A stretch of 64,000 nt of DNA from Verrucomicrobiia bacterium (GCA_019634635.1 JAHCBB010000011.1:115692-179691); one strand, 5' to 3'. Counted from the first letter of the stretch, positions 29,415 to 39,092 are shown. The notes: generated from the letters alone by a model not told the origin. Translations and numbers: made by a program.

Positions 29415-30689
29415 TCAGTGTTCCCGGACGTCGTAGCAATGGAGGTATTGCTGGTCGCGGAGATACAGGCGGCCGTTGACCACTACGGGATGGGGCCAGA
29501 TGGCGCCCTGGGGATGCCGGAGCTCGCTCTGGGGCGAGAGCCGGAAGCGGCCCCGTTCGTTCCAGCCCCGCGGACTCGCCTCCACCAGCGCCACGTCCCC
29601 GCTGCGTTCATCGAGGCAGTACAGCATGCCATCCGCGTAGTGGACCGCTCCCTTGCCGAGGTTCTTGCTCGACCACACTTCCTCACCGGTCTTGAAGTCC
29701 TGACACACCCATCCAGGCCCGTCGCTGTAGCCGTAGAGGTGGTCCCCGACGCGCAACACGCCGCCGTGGTGGTTTTTCATGACCTTGTTCTGATACACGG
29801 TCTCCACCGAATGGTCGGCGCCAAGGCGCACCGCCTTGCAGCCGACGCCATAGCCGGCGGTCACGTACACCATCCCGTTCCATTGGATGGGCGTCGGGAT
29901 CACCGCCACCGTGCCGGGAAAGTCCGAGGTCCACAGCACCTCCCCGGACCGCGGATCCACGCCGAAAAACCTTTTCATGACCAATTGCACAACCTGGGGT
30001 CGCCCGCCGTGCTCCATGACGATCGGCGAGGCGTACTGCGCGCTGTCCGTGAGTCCGGTCGTGCGCCAGCGAACGGCGCCAGTCCGCTTGTCGAGCCCGG
30101 CCATGGTGCCCTTCGGTCCGCCCGGGGTGCAGACCAGCAGGTCCCCCACCACCAGCGGGGACTCCGTGTAGCCCCAGTCCTGCAACACGCCACCCAGATC
30201 CTCCACCAGCGATTGCTGCCAGCGGACGGCGCCGTCGGCGACCGAGGCGCAGACGAGCAATCCCCGACCGCCCACGGCGTACACCCGGTCGCCATCCACA
30301 GTCGGTGTCATCCGCGGACCGTCGCCCCAGCCGTTGCTGTACTTTGGGCCGATCGGTGTGGACCACAGTTCCGTGCCGTTGCGGGTGTCCACGGCGATCA
30401 AATACTCCTCATCGCCGCGCAGGCCGACGGTGAAGAGGCGGTCTCCGGCCACGGAATAGCCGCCATAGCCGAGGCCGGCATTCTCGAAAAGCCATAACTG
30501 TCGCGGCCCACCTTCGGGCCATCGTTTCAACAGGCCGGTGTCCGGAGAGTGGTCTTCGCGGCCGGGTCCGCGCCATTGCAGCCAGTCAGCCGCACGCACG
30601 TCAAAGATCAGCGTGGGGTCGAGCAACGCCGGTGCGAGCAGCAGGCCGGCGAGGATGCGTCGGGAGATGCGGGAACAGCGGATCATCAT
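29415..30689 (-). CDS. Exported PQQ-like beta-propeller protein
   Basis: A 424-residue protein from ATG 30689, giving a signal peptide (RISRRILAGLLLAPALL ... VRA) before ADWLQWRGPGREDHS. It contains repeated PQQ-like propeller blades (GTELWSTPIG, AVRWQQSL, AVRWRTTGL, GEVLWTSDFPG, EVWSSKNLG). YVTAGYGVGCKAVRL and HHGGVLRVGDHLYGYSDG are typical of the PVC family that begins with DWxxWRGP. No catalytic or metal motif is evident. The open frame continues upstream to 31535 across the neighbouring gene, but that part has no propeller sequence and is a frame shadow. Confidence 0.85.
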   Translation of the reverse strand: MMIRCSRISRRILAGLLLAPALLDPTLIFDVRAADWLQWRGPGREDHSPDTGLLKRWPEGGPRQLWLFENAGLGYGGYSVAGDRLFTVGLRGDEEYLIAVDTRNGTELWSTPIGPKYSNGWGDGPRMTPTVDGDRVYAVGGRGLLVCASVADGAVRWQQSLVEDLGGVLQDWGYTESPLVVGDLLVCTPGGPKGTMAGLDKRTGAVRWRTTGLTDSAQYASPIVMEHGGRPQVVQLVMKRFFGVDPRSGEVLWTSDFPGTVAVIPTPIQWNGMVYVTAGYGVGCKAVRLGADHSVETVYQNKVMKNHHGGVLRVGDHLYGYSDGPGWVCQDFKTGEEVWSSKNLGKGAVHYADGMLYCLDERSGDVALVEASPRGWNERGRFRLSPQSELRHPQGAIWPHPVVVNGRLYLRDQQYLHCYDVREH

Positions 30690-30751
30690 CACGCGGTAAC
30701 GATCCCGGATCCGCGGGTCCCGTCGAGTTTGTTTCCGCATGAGGACCCGGC

Positions 30752-31669
30752 TCAACCGGGAGGGCCAGGGGGACGGGACGCCTGGTTCCAAGCACGACGC
30801 AAGGCCCGGGTCTCCTCCAGAAGTTCCGCAGCGGCGGCAAGGGCGGCGGTGCCGGCTGCAGGCGTTGCCGGTCCGATCGTCGCGCGACGCCCCTCCTCGG
30901 GGTCCCCGAGACCGCTTTCCCGAAACTGACGCAGCCGCGCGGCAATCAGGTCCCGGATCTCGCCACCGTTGTCCACGGAACGGAAGTACCCCAGGTGGGC
31001 CGACTCCCCGACCGCATCCGGCTTCGGCATCCCGCCACCGCCGCCCGCGGACTGCACGCGCACATCCGAAAGGCCCAGCAGGCGTTGCAGCGGATTCTGG
31101 CTTACGGTGATCTGCTGCAGGTTCGCAAAGCTCATGGTCACTTCCCGAACGGTCCACACCCCGCTGCGCAGCCGGAGGCTGCGATCGGTGACCACGTACC
31201 AGCGTTGCTCGTATTCCAGCCGGCGCAGGGCGTAGGTGACGGGGAACTGGAGCACGAAGGTGGCGAGGGCGACCCGCTCGAAAAAGGTCCACCATCCAAT
31301 GAGGCCCTCGGGTGTCCCGCGAGACAGTCGGGCAATCAGATCGCGAGGCCTTTCCACGCGGCGCGATGCCCGCCCACGGGCCTTGGGCGGCCCGATGAAC
31401 TCCGGGTCGGCCTCCGGGCCGACCGCCGGCACGTCCCCTTCCCTGACGGGAGTCTCCCGGAGAATCCGCCACTCCCCGAGCACCGTCAGCCAGAAGGCCA
31501 GTCCGACCACCGCTATCACCTGTTGAAACGCCCACACGGTGAGGCTGAGCCGAAGGGCGTTGCGTCCCGACCGGAAGACCCGTTCCGAACCCGGGGCGCC
31601 GAGGGGCGGTTCAGGGGGCGGAGGCACCCGAAGGCAGCGCATCGTGAACTGCCGCCAGCCGTCAGCCAT
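30752..31669 (-). CDS. Membrane protein with bacterial PH domain
   Basis: A 305-residue protein. Two membrane segments lie at ~45-65 (LTVWAFQQVIAVVGLAFWLTVLG) and ~140-165 (GWWTFFERVALATFVLQFPVTYAL). They are followed by a bPH_2 (DUF304-type) domain: YEQRWYVVTDRSLRLRSGVWTVREVTMSFANLQQITVSQNPLQ in segments, then LLGLSDVRVQSAG. The C-terminus is Ala/Arg-rich and helical. The start at 31669 overlaps the stop of the upstream PH gene by 8 bp, so the two are co-translated. Such pairs (like YdbS/YdbT) are of unclear function at the membrane. Confidence 0.8.
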   Translation of the reverse strand: MADGWRQFTMRCLRVPPPPEPPLGAPGSERVFRSGRNALRLSLTVWAFQQVIAVVGLAFWLTVLGEWRILRETPVREGDVPAVGPEADPEFIGPPKARGRASRRVERPRDLIARLSRGTPEGLIGWWTFFERVALATFVLQFPVTYALRRLEYEQRWYVVTDRSLRLRSGVWTVREVTMSFANLQQITVSQNPLQRLLGLSDVRVQSAGGGGGMPKPDAVGESAHLGYFRSVDNGGEIRDLIAARLRQFRESGLGDPEEGRRATIGPATPAAGTAALAAAAELLEETRALRRAWNQASRPPGPPG

Positions 31670-32225
31670 GGGCATCCTTTCCCGGAGTGCGTCCGCCGGA
31701 TTCCAGATCCTCCCGCAGTCCCCGAAGCTCGGCCGCCACCTCGCGCAGGGCTTCAGCCAGGGGATCGGGAGCCCTGCCACCAGCGGCTTCAAGGCCCGGG
31801 GTCCCCTCCCCCCGCTGGGTGGCAGGTTCGCGGACCCCCCGCATCCGGGCATACAGGAAATCGCGGACCTCCTCGTAGCACGTGAGTCCCTCCAGCGTCA
31901 TTTCCGCCGCCGCACTGCCGCTGGCGGTCTGCACGAGCACCCGGGCCAGTCCCAGCCAGCGCTCCACCACGTTCGACTGGAGATGAATGTCCTGGATGCG
32001 GGCGTACTGGAGCAGGATCTGGCGCCGGAACAGGATCCCCCAGCTCATGGAGACGCCCTCCTCGGTGAACCGGTATCGCAACGTGCGATAGCGGAACCAA
32101 TGGACCAGCAACAGGACCGGTGCGAGCGGCGGGAACACGAGGCTGCACAGGATGTAATAGGTCCACAGCTTGGGATCCGGGCGCTCAATCGCCAGAATGG
32201 CCGATTCGTCGAAGCCGCGGTTCAT
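31662..32225 (-). CDS. Membrane protein with bacterial PH domain
   Basis: A 187-residue protein from ATG 32225 (MNRGFDESAILAIERPDPKL). One hydrophobic region of two closely spaced segments (YYILCSLVFPPLAPVLLLVHWF) is followed by a bPH_2 domain (LRYRFTEEGVSMSWGILFRRQILLQYARIQDI in pieces, then VVERWLGLARVLVQTAS). The last ~50 residues are a charged helix. The open frame extends to 32384 but without domain sequence. It forms an overlapping pair with the gene at 30752. Confidence 0.8.
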   Translation of the reverse strand: MNRGFDESAILAIERPDPKLWTYYILCSLVFPPLAPVLLLVHWFRYRTLRYRFTEEGVSMSWGILFRRQILLQYARIQDIHLQSNVVERWLGLARVLVQTASGSAAAEMTLEGLTCYEEVRDFLYARMRGVREPATQRGEGTPGLEAAGGRAPDPLAEALREVAAELRGLREDLESGGRTPGKDAHG

Positions 32226-32400
32226 GGCCGGATGGAGCCGGAGGGGACGGTTCGGACGCAAGCTCGCTGACGTCCGGGACACCGGGCCCGGCGAATTCCA
32301 GAGGCGGCAGCCGGGCCGCGAACCGTGGAGATCACCGGTGGCTCCGCTCCGGATGGACCAGCCCTCGGTGTGCCGTCTGAGCAAGCGGGATCCGGCGCTC

Positions 32401-32600
32401 GTGGAGACTCCACCTGCGGACGGCTCGGCGGAGCCTCACCGGGCAAGGTGCCACACTCCACCGGACAGGACCCGCATCCGGCCGCGGCACTCACCGCTAC
32501 CACCACCGGTGGGTCGAGAGTCCTCGCGAGCCGTACGCGGGCGGAGTCTCCACGGGCCGGGCCACGAGTTACCCGTACGGCTCGGCGGGAGCCTCGTACC
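32401..32600. repeat. Repeat D: BIME-like inverted hairpin cluster
   Basis: The left arm at 32401-32437 (starting GTGGAGACTCCAC) and the right arm at 32518-32553 are imperfect inverted repeats about 37 bases long. Each also contains its own small hairpin, such as GGCTC-GGCG-GAGCC at 32422-32435. A third, partial unit at 32575-32599 (GTACGGCTC ... GAGCCTCGTAC) forms a hairpin too. The GGCTCGGCGGGAGCCTC word looks like a dispersed verrucomicrobial repeat. It lies in the 441-bp gap upstream of the gene at 32667; no gene is recognised in this gap. Confidence 0.65.
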
Positions 32601-32666
32601 ACCAGCACAGCCGCCGGATTCGCACTTCATCCCACCAACCCGTTCCGGCACCCTCCGCTCGCTGCC

Positions 32667-35600
32667 ATGCGTCCTGCCTGCCTGCTCCTCCTCGCCTCAA
32701 TGGTCCTCGCGCGGCCCGCATCCCACGCCGCCACCCTGCCCGCGGAGGGCCTCTTCGCCCGCACCAATCTCGTGGCGTGGTGCATCGTGCCGTTTGACTC
32801 GAAACGGCGCGGTCCCGAGGAACGCGCCGCCATGCTGGAGGCCCTCGGCGTGCGCCGCCTCGCGTACGACTGGCGGACGGAACATATCCCGACCTTCGAC
32901 GCCGAGGTCGAGGCGCTCCACCGCCACGGCATCGAGCTCACCGCCTGGTGGTTTCCCGCAGCGCTCAACGACGAGGCCCGCGCGATCCTCGCCTGCCTGG
33001 AGCGGCACCAGCTGCGTCCGCAGCTCTGGGTCACCCTCGGGACCGAGCCCGAGCCGGATCCGGACCGTCTGGCCGTCAAAATGGAGGAGGCCTTCGCGAC
33101 GCTGTCCGGCATCTGCGAGGCCGCGGCGCGCGTGGGCAGCACCGTGGGCCTTTACAACCACCTCGGCTGGTTCGGCGAGCCCGTGCAACAGATGGCGCTC
33201 ATGGACCGACTCCGCGTGGCTGGACACACCAACGTCGGCGCGGTGTATAACTTTCACCACGCCCACGACCAGATGGACCGGCTGGATCAAACCCTGGCGC
33301 TGCTGCGGCCGCATCTGCTGGCCGTGAACCTCAACGGCATGGTGCGCGGCGGAGACCGGACCGGACGCAAGATCGTGCCACTGGGTCAGGGGGATGAGGA
33401 ACTGAGAATGCTGCGGCAACTGGTGGCCAGCGGCTGGCGCGGGCCGGTGGGTATCCTCGGCCACACGGACGAGGACGCCGAAGTCAAGCTGCGCAAGGAA
33501 CTCGACGGCCTCGCGAGGCTGACGGCGCAGCTCGGTCCGGAGGGCTCCGGCGTGACCTCCCGCCGGCGGCCTGCCGGCGAACCGGCGGTCTCGGGTCAGG
33601 ACCCGGGAGCCCAGGCAGAAAAGGACTGGGTGGACAACCGGTGGCAGGAATCGGACATCGGCCCGTTCCTCGCCTCCAACTTGAAGCTGCCCGCCGGCGC
33701 CATGATCGCGAAGGCGCTGACGATCCGGGTCGGCGCCGACGGCCTGGCCGCGGTGGCGTATGACACGGCCACGGCCAGCCCCCGGGCCGCGTGGACCGGT
33801 GGGTTTCTCCAGTTGGATCCCACCCGCTTCGGATTGATCGGGACACCGCGACCGGCTTCGGAGCCCCGGCTGGTGTTCCCCGCGACCCCGGCCTGGGGAG
33901 ATCAGCCTGTGACCATGCGCGGCTGGAATGTCCACGGCCAGCGCACGGTGCTCGACTATCAGGCCGGCGATCTCCGGGTTCTGGAAATGCCCTGGGCCGA
34001 CTCGACACCCGCCGGGGTGGTCTTCCTCCGCGATTTCTCGCTGGGCCCTCGCACCCGCGCCACAACGCTCGGGGTGCTGCCCGAACCGTTGCCGGACGTG
34101 CCGGAGGTCGCGGTGGATGTGCGTTACGAGCCCGGTGCGGGCGAAGTTCCCGGAACCCTGCGCCTGACCCGCAGGACCGGCGGGCGAGTCCAATCCACCA
34201 CCGTGATCGCTCCGGAGGGAGCCGTCCGCGCCACGGAGGACGGGACGGCTGTTGTCATTCAGCCCGGCAACACGGACAAGCTGCTGGGGGTGGCGTATTG
34301 GACGGGACCCGAGGAGGCGCTGGACGCGTACCTCGAATGGGAACGCAAGCACTTCGAGCTGTATGAGGTGACGCCGTTCACACGGCCGGGTCCGGGCCGG
34401 TGGCCCGCACTGGAGACCTCGGGACAGCGCGGACCGGATCGCGAATTCCTTGCGGTGGATACCCTCACGCTGCCGTATGACAATCCGTGGGGGGCGCTGC
34501 TGTTTGGCTCGGGCGTGGACGAGTCGCCGGACGGCGCCGTCTATTTCAGCACGATGCATGGGGACGTCTGGCGCGTGACCGGCGTGGACGACACCCTGCG
34601 GCGGCTCACATGGAAGCGCTTCGCCACAGGGCTGTTTCAGCCCCTCGGATTAAAGGTCCGGGATGGCGGAGTGTTTGTTCTGGGGCGCGACCGGATCACG
34701 CGCTTGGTGGACCACGATGGCGACGGCGAGGCCGATTTCTACAAGAGCTTTCATGACGGCATCACCACCTCCACCGGTGGGCATGACTACGTGACCTGCC
34801 TGGAGATGGACCGGGAGGGGAATTTCTATTATGTGGATCCGGTCGGCGTGCACCGGGTGTCGGCCAACGGCCGCTCGCAGGAGACCCTGGCCACCGGCTT
34901 TCGGAATCCGAACGGCATGGGGGCGAGTCCGGACGGACGGGTGGTGACGGTCGCCCCTCAGCAGGGGGAATGGACCCCGTCGTCATTGATCGCCGAGGTG
35001 CGCCGGGGCGGCTACTACGGCTATGGCGGCCCGCGGCCGGGTCCGGACCGCCCGGCAGGCTACGATGCGCCGCTGTGCTGGATTCCGCATGCGGTGGACA
35101 ATTCGAGCGGATCCCAGGTCTGGGTGCCCGAGGGACATTGGGGGGCCCTGGGCGGCCACATGCTGCATCTGCTCTGGGGCCGGTGTGGGATGATGCTGGT
35201 GCTGCGCGACGCGGGGGGAGACCCGGGAGCGCCGGCGCGCCAGGGGGCGGTGGTGCCCCTGCCGGTGAAGTTCCTCAGCGGACCCAACCGCGGCTCATTC
35301 GACGCGCGCGACGGTTCGCTGTTGGTGGCCGGGAGCACCGGATGGCAGACCAGCGCTCTGAAGGATGGCGCGCTCCAACGCGTGCGGTACACCGGCAAAC
35401 CGATGGCGCTGCCGGTCGGCTTCCGGGTCCTGCCAGACGCCCTGCAGGTGACGTTCTCGCAACCACTGGACCCTGAGGCGGCCGGGGATCCGGACAGCTA
35501 CGGCCTGCGCCAGTGGAACTACCGGTACGCCCGGGACTACGGGTCGAAGGAGTGGTCGGTGGCGCGGCCGGATCAGGAAGGGCGCGACGAAATGGCCATC

Positions 35601-35750
35601 ACATCGGCCATCCTTCAACCGGACGGCCGCACGGTGATCCTTGGGGTGCCGGGGCTGGGTCCGGTCATGCAATGGGAACTGCGCTACAATCTGGAGGCTC
35701 AGGAGGGCCCACCGATGCGGGGTTCCCTGTGGGGCACGGTGAACCCCTGA
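32667..35750 (+). CDS. Exported TIM-barrel + DUF6797-like + PVC dehydrogenase propeller protein
   Basis: A protein of 1027 residues with a signal peptide (CLLLLASMVLARPASHA). Residues ~25-290 resemble a xylose-isomerase/AP-endonuclease-2 type TIM barrel (MLEALGVRRLAYDWRTEHIP, TVGLYNHLGWFGEP, HTNVGAVYNFHHAHDQMDRL, LLAVNLNGM). Residues ~320-590 are a beta-rich domain I take for DUF6797 (DNRWQESDIGPFLASNLKLP). The rest is a PVC-type propeller (DESPDGAVYFSTMHGDVWRV, GLFQPLGLKV, LTRLVDHDGDGEADFY-like). Unlike the fusion at 20367 there is no CxxCH heme motif. It is possibly a periplasmic sugar-modifying enzyme; the substrate is unknown. ATG 32667 is set by the signal peptide. Confidence 0.8.
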   Translation: MRPACLLLLASMVLARPASHAATLPAEGLFARTNLVAWCIVPFDSKRRGPEERAAMLEALGVRRLAYDWRTEHIPTFDAEVEALHRHGIELTAWWFPAALNDEARAILACLERHQLRPQLWVTLGTEPEPDPDRLAVKMEEAFATLSGICEAAARVGSTVGLYNHLGWFGEPVQQMALMDRLRVAGHTNVGAVYNFHHAHDQMDRLDQTLALLRPHLLAVNLNGMVRGGDRTGRKIVPLGQGDEELRMLRQLVASGWRGPVGILGHTDEDAEVKLRKELDGLARLTAQLGPEGSGVTSRRRPAGEPAVSGQDPGAQAEKDWVDNRWQESDIGPFLASNLKLPAGAMIAKALTIRVGADGLAAVAYDTATASPRAAWTGGFLQLDPTRFGLIGTPRPASEPRLVFPATPAWGDQPVTMRGWNVHGQRTVLDYQAGDLRVLEMPWADSTPAGVVFLRDFSLGPRTRATTLGVLPEPLPDVPEVAVDVRYEPGAGEVPGTLRLTRRTGGRVQSTTVIAPEGAVRATEDGTAVVIQPGNTDKLLGVAYWTGPEEALDAYLEWERKHFELYEVTPFTRPGPGRWPALETSGQRGPDREFLAVDTLTLPYDNPWGALLFGSGVDESPDGAVYFSTMHGDVWRVTGVDDTLRRLTWKRFATGLFQPLGLKVRDGGVFVLGRDRITRLVDHDGDGEADFYKSFHDGITTSTGGHDYVTCLEMDREGNFYYVDPVGVHRVSANGRSQETLATGFRNPNGMGASPDGRVVTVAPQQGEWTPSSLIAEVRRGGYYGYGGPRPGPDRPAGYDAPLCWIPHAVDNSSGSQVWVPEGHWGALGGHMLHLLWGRCGMMLVLRDAGGDPGAPARQGAVVPLPVKFLSGPNRGSFDARDGSLLVAGSTGWQTSALKDGALQRVRYTGKPMALPVGFRVLPDALQVTFSQPLDPEAAGDPDSYGLRQWNYRYARDYGSKEWSVARPDQEGRDEMAITSAILQPDGRTVILGVPGLGPVMQWELRYNLEAQEGPPMRGSLWGTVNP

Positions 35751-35805
35751 GGCTCGTGCGTGCCGGGCGTGGACTCCCGCCGCTCCGTCCCGGGAGTCGC
35801 GCGTG

Positions 35806-37314
35806 TCACGCCGCCAGCGCGGCACGTGTGCGCTGCACCAGCTCGTTGTCGGATTCGCGGGTTCCCCGCAGATTGAACACGCTTGCGGCGAGGTACCGGT
35901 CGCGCCAGGGCTGCGCCATCACGCGGTAATCTTCCAGGACAGCCGAGCTGAACTTATAGTCGTGCGAGTCGCGACCCTTCAGGAAGATCAGCCGGCGCGC
36001 GGCGTCGCCGAACGGCTTGGGGTCGGGATGGTCGGCGAGGTGCGTCAGGAGCTTCCGGGCCGCCAGGAGGCGGTCTGAATTCAGGTCCGCAAAGATCTCC
36101 TCCACCGCCGCCGCCCCGGACGCCTGCAGCGGCGCCGGCTCGAGCGCGTCCACCCGGATCCCCTGATCCCGGGGCTGACCGCGAAAGAGCGGCAGGAACG
36201 CCGCATTTTGCAGCAACAACAGCCTCCGGGTCTCCTCATCGTGGGCCTGATGCCATGCGTAATGCACCGCGTTGGTAAATGTCATGGCGTGCAGCGATTG
36301 GATCCCGGGCGCACGCATCAACAACTCGCCCGCACCGTTGAAGCAGGCGTCGAACACCGACTGCGGGGCCACCCCGCGATTGAGCAGCTCGATGGCCTTC
36401 GCGCTGGTGTCCGCGGCCGAGCCCTCGCGCAGGATCTGCAGCATCTCGGAGGTGGCATCGGCACTGGGCCGGCCGTCGAGCCAGCCGTCGCGGATCGCCC
36501 GGACCGCTTCGCGGTTGCGTCGGAACGGCCGATCCGCCGGAAGGTCCGCCGTGGACGGGTTCGCCGGGGCACCCACGCGATCCAGCATCGCGTAGGCGAG
36601 CGAGCGCAGCACCGGCTCTGCATGCTGCCAGCCGATGACTTCGAGGGCGCGAAAACTGTTCGCCAGATAGATCTGTTTGTGCCCCAGCTCGCGAAAATCG
36701 CGCACGCCGCACCGGCACAGAATCTCGAAGATCTCGTTCGCGCCCGCTGTCCGGGCGAGGCCCACGATGGCGGCATCCGCCGCCGGTTCATCCCAGCGGT
36801 CCATCGCCTCCATGAAGGCCTGTCGTGCCCGATGGCTCGGGGGCACGGCGGATTCCTCGACCGGCCCCAGGGTCCAGTCGCCTTCGCGCACATCGGCGGC
36901 CTGAGAACTCTTGAACTGGTCCAGCGCCCAGAAGATCGGAAGCCAGCGATCGGAATCCGGCGAGGACAGGCTGGCGAGGTGCGCGGAATTCACGACCAGC
37001 ACGGCGTGAAACTTGAAGCCCACCGGACGCGGCTGGATGTTGCGCACGCCCGCCAGGAGCAGGGCGGTGAGCACTTCGCGGTAGGTCGTGCCCCCCTGCA
37101 CCCGGGCGCCCACCTCCTCGAGCAACCGTTCGCGCGGCGTTTCCTCCAGCAGGCGCACGAGCGGCTCAACTTCCGGGAGAAAACGGACGCGCCCCGGCTC
37201 GATCACGGCTTCGGCCGCGGACACCGGCGGAAGCGCCGACAAGAAGTCCAATCCGCCCAAACCCGCCGACGCGGCAGCGCCCGTCGTCAGCTTGAAAAAT
37301 CTCCGACGCTTCAT
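35806..37314 (-). CDS. Tat-exported alpha-helical protein of unknown function
   Basis: A 502-residue protein with a twin-arginine signal (MKRRRFFKLTTGAAASAGL) from ATG 37314. The mature part is largely helical with repeated segments reminiscent of HEAT-type repeats (EPVLRSLAYAMLDRVG, KAIELLNRGVAPQSVFDAC, RLLAARKLLTHLADHP). I recall similar proteins annotated only as 'twin-arginine translocation signal domain-containing' in Verrucomicrobia. The Tat signal implies folding, possibly with a cofactor, before export. It lies convergent to the TIM-barrel gene. Confidence 0.75.
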   Translation of the reverse strand: MKRRRFFKLTTGAAASAGLGGLDFLSALPPVSAAEAVIEPGRVRFLPEVEPLVRLLEETPRERLLEEVGARVQGGTTYREVLTALLLAGVRNIQPRPVGFKFHAVLVVNSAHLASLSSPDSDRWLPIFWALDQFKSSQAADVREGDWTLGPVEESAVPPSHRARQAFMEAMDRWDEPAADAAIVGLARTAGANEIFEILCRCGVRDFRELGHKQIYLANSFRALEVIGWQHAEPVLRSLAYAMLDRVGAPANPSTADLPADRPFRRNREAVRAIRDGWLDGRPSADATSEMLQILREGSAADTSAKAIELLNRGVAPQSVFDACFNGAGELLMRAPGIQSLHAMTFTNAVHYAWHQAHDEETRRLLLLQNAAFLPLFRGQPRDQGIRVDALEPAPLQASGAAAVEEIFADLNSDRLLAARKLLTHLADHPDPKPFGDAARRLIFLKGRDSHDYKFSSAVLEDYRVMAQPWRDRYLAASVFNLRGTRESDNELVQRTRAALAA

Positions 37315-37415
37315 GCCATTGTTCTGCGCCTCGCGTCCCACAAAGTCACGCAAACATTGACCACGCCGGTTGCCTCTGGTGGGTGACCTGATGAATTGAG
37401 GCTCCAACGTGCACC

Positions 37416-37429
37416 AGGGACCTGTCCCT
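37416..37429. repeat. Short palindrome AGGGACCTGTCCCT
   Basis: 6-bp arms around CT, 102 bp upstream of the Tat gene on the minus strand and inside the 232-bp gap to the Uma2 gene. It could be an operator or a relic of a dispersed repeat; nothing else recognisable is in this gap. Confidence 0.3.
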
Positions 37430-37546
37430 CTGACCCCATTCGCGGTAGAGGGTACTCACAAAGGGGTGAGATCAAGGGACTTATTTCAATACTGATATTG
37501 CCCAGCACGTCGTTTGCCATTGCGGCAGGAATGCATGGATGCTGCA

Positions 37547-38179
37547 TCAGCTCACTTTCCCCGAATCCCCGAGCAGCGAATGCAAGGCGGCGAGATTCTC
37601 CGCGGGGTCAAAGAGGGCGCGGATCGGAATCTTGAAACCATCCACGACCCGGCAACCAATCCATCCGCTGCCGGATTTCAGCTCCAGCACATAGGCACCG
37701 TCACGCAGAAGAAACTGCTCCAGCGCCTCGGCGTCGGGATCCACCAGCCAGTAATTGGTGACCCCGTGCGCCTCGTAGTCCCGGAATTTCACGCCGCGGT
37801 CGCGCTGGGCGGTCGAATCGGACAGGATTTCGCAGGCAAAGTCCGGCACCGGCAGCCGAAGCTGCTTGGGCTGGAGCGTCACGGACTTTTCGGGGCCAAA
37901 GAAAATCACGTCGGGCATGAAGTCATTGCGCGGGAAGACACAGAGCCCCTTCTCGGCGAGGACGGTGCCGAGCCTTCTAAAATTGACGTAGTTCCACAGC
38001 AGGGATTCCAAGTTTCTCCGCACCGCCATGTGACGCACCATGTCGGGCGAGTGCCTGATCACTTGGCCGTTGATGAACTTCCACTTCGCGCCGTCGGGAA
38101 TCTGCTCGTAGAACTGCCGGCGGCGCTCGCGTTCGGCGGCGAGGCGGGTGTCGAACTCCGGCAGCGTGGGCAATTCCAT
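37547..38179 (-). CDS. Uma2 family (DUF820) putative restriction endonuclease
   Basis: A 210-residue protein from ATG 38179; GTG 38203 would add eight residues. The Uma2 pattern is present: WKFINGQVIRHSPDMVRHMAV (substrate loop), FMPDVIFFGP (PD of the PD-(D/E)xK core), VPDFACEILSDST (the E of the core), then KFRDYEAHGVTNYWLVDPD. Uma2 genes are widespread in cyanobacteria and verrucomicrobia, usually as orphan genes of unproven nuclease activity. Confidence 0.85.
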   Translation of the reverse strand: MELPTLPEFDTRLAAERERRRQFYEQIPDGAKWKFINGQVIRHSPDMVRHMAVRRNLESLLWNYVNFRRLGTVLAEKGLCVFPRNDFMPDVIFFGPEKSVTLQPKQLRLPVPDFACEILSDSTAQRDRGVKFRDYEAHGVTNYWLVDPDAEALEQFLLRDGAYVLELKSGSGWIGCRVVDGFKIPIRALFDPAENLAALHSLLGDSGKVS

Positions 38180-38438
38180 GACCTGTTCCAGCAGCCCCGT
38201 CACTGCCGAAGGCTAACGGGCGACAGGGGGGCGGCAAGCCGGATGAATTTCCGGATTCGAAATGAAGAAGCAGGCCGCCCGGCCGAACGATCCTGGATGC
38301 GGACGATGTCGCGATTCTGCGGGGCAGCCTCGGGCGACTGGAGGCCCTGGGCGCGTCATCACCCCAAACGATCGGGATTCCAGGGCGCTCGGAATGCTCG
38401 CCAGCGCCTGAAAACGGCGCCGCGAAAGCAGACCGGCT

Positions 38439-38837
38439 TCAGCGCATCTGCGCCAGCTTCAGCGCGATCTGGGTGGCGAGCTGGGAAGCCAGCGCGATAT
38501 CGGGGCCGCCCATGCTGCCGCGAACCTGAACCCCCACCTGGCTGATGCCCGCCTCGGGCTCCGTAACCCGGACCCAAACCGATTTGTTGTCCACCCGGGC
38601 ATCCAAGGTGTTATCAATCGTGTTTTCGCCGGTCAGTGTGCCGTTGAATGCCAGCACCTCGCGCGCCGCCGCGAAGGCTTCCGATACCGGGCGCTCGTAG
38701 CGGTTGGAAATGGTGTCGTTGGCGAAGGGCTGGCCCATGTGTCTGCGACCGGTCTCGGTGGAGTAGCACCCGCCAGTGATGGCGAGAACAACGGCAAGGA
38801 AGGAAAGGGCCAACAAATTCCTCTTCACAAGCGCCAT
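38439..38837 (-). CDS. DUF3568-like lipoprotein
   Basis: A 132-residue protein with a lipoprotein signal ending ITGGC (C24). The mature domain (YERPVSEAFAAAREVLAFNG, then DARVDNKSVWVRVTEPE and ALASQLATQIALKLAQ) matches the DUF3568 pattern: one helix, then paired strands in which a per-protein quantity is compared. Function is unknown; it is likely anchored in the outer or inner membrane. Confidence 0.75.
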   Translation of the reverse strand: MALVKRNLLALSFLAVVLAITGGCYSTETGRRHMGQPFANDTISNRYERPVSEAFAAAREVLAFNGTLTGENTIDNTLDARVDNKSVWVRVTEPEAGISQVGVQVRGSMGGPDIALASQLATQIALKLAQMR

Positions 38838-39092
38838 GCAAACACAGCAGCCCGGACCGTCAAGCTTCAGACATCCTGAATTATGCGGGCGAAATGGATG
38901 GGAAAGAGGGACAGGACAATGGTCTTGGTGCGAGGCGCTGCCCGCGTTCCCTGTCGTCGGTCCACGAGCGCGAGAGGATTCAGATGGGGTCGCGGGTGGA
39001 ACGCGACCCTACCAATAGCGAGGGGGCGCCTTCCCGTCGGCAACCGCACGGGGTTTGCGCATCCCGGGAGTTCCCGGCAGGATGGCTGCCGC

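Noticed and set aside
37547..38179. Uma2 gene as part of a restriction or defence system
   Set aside because: No methyltransferase, helicase or other defence gene is adjacent, and Uma2 genes are usually orphans.
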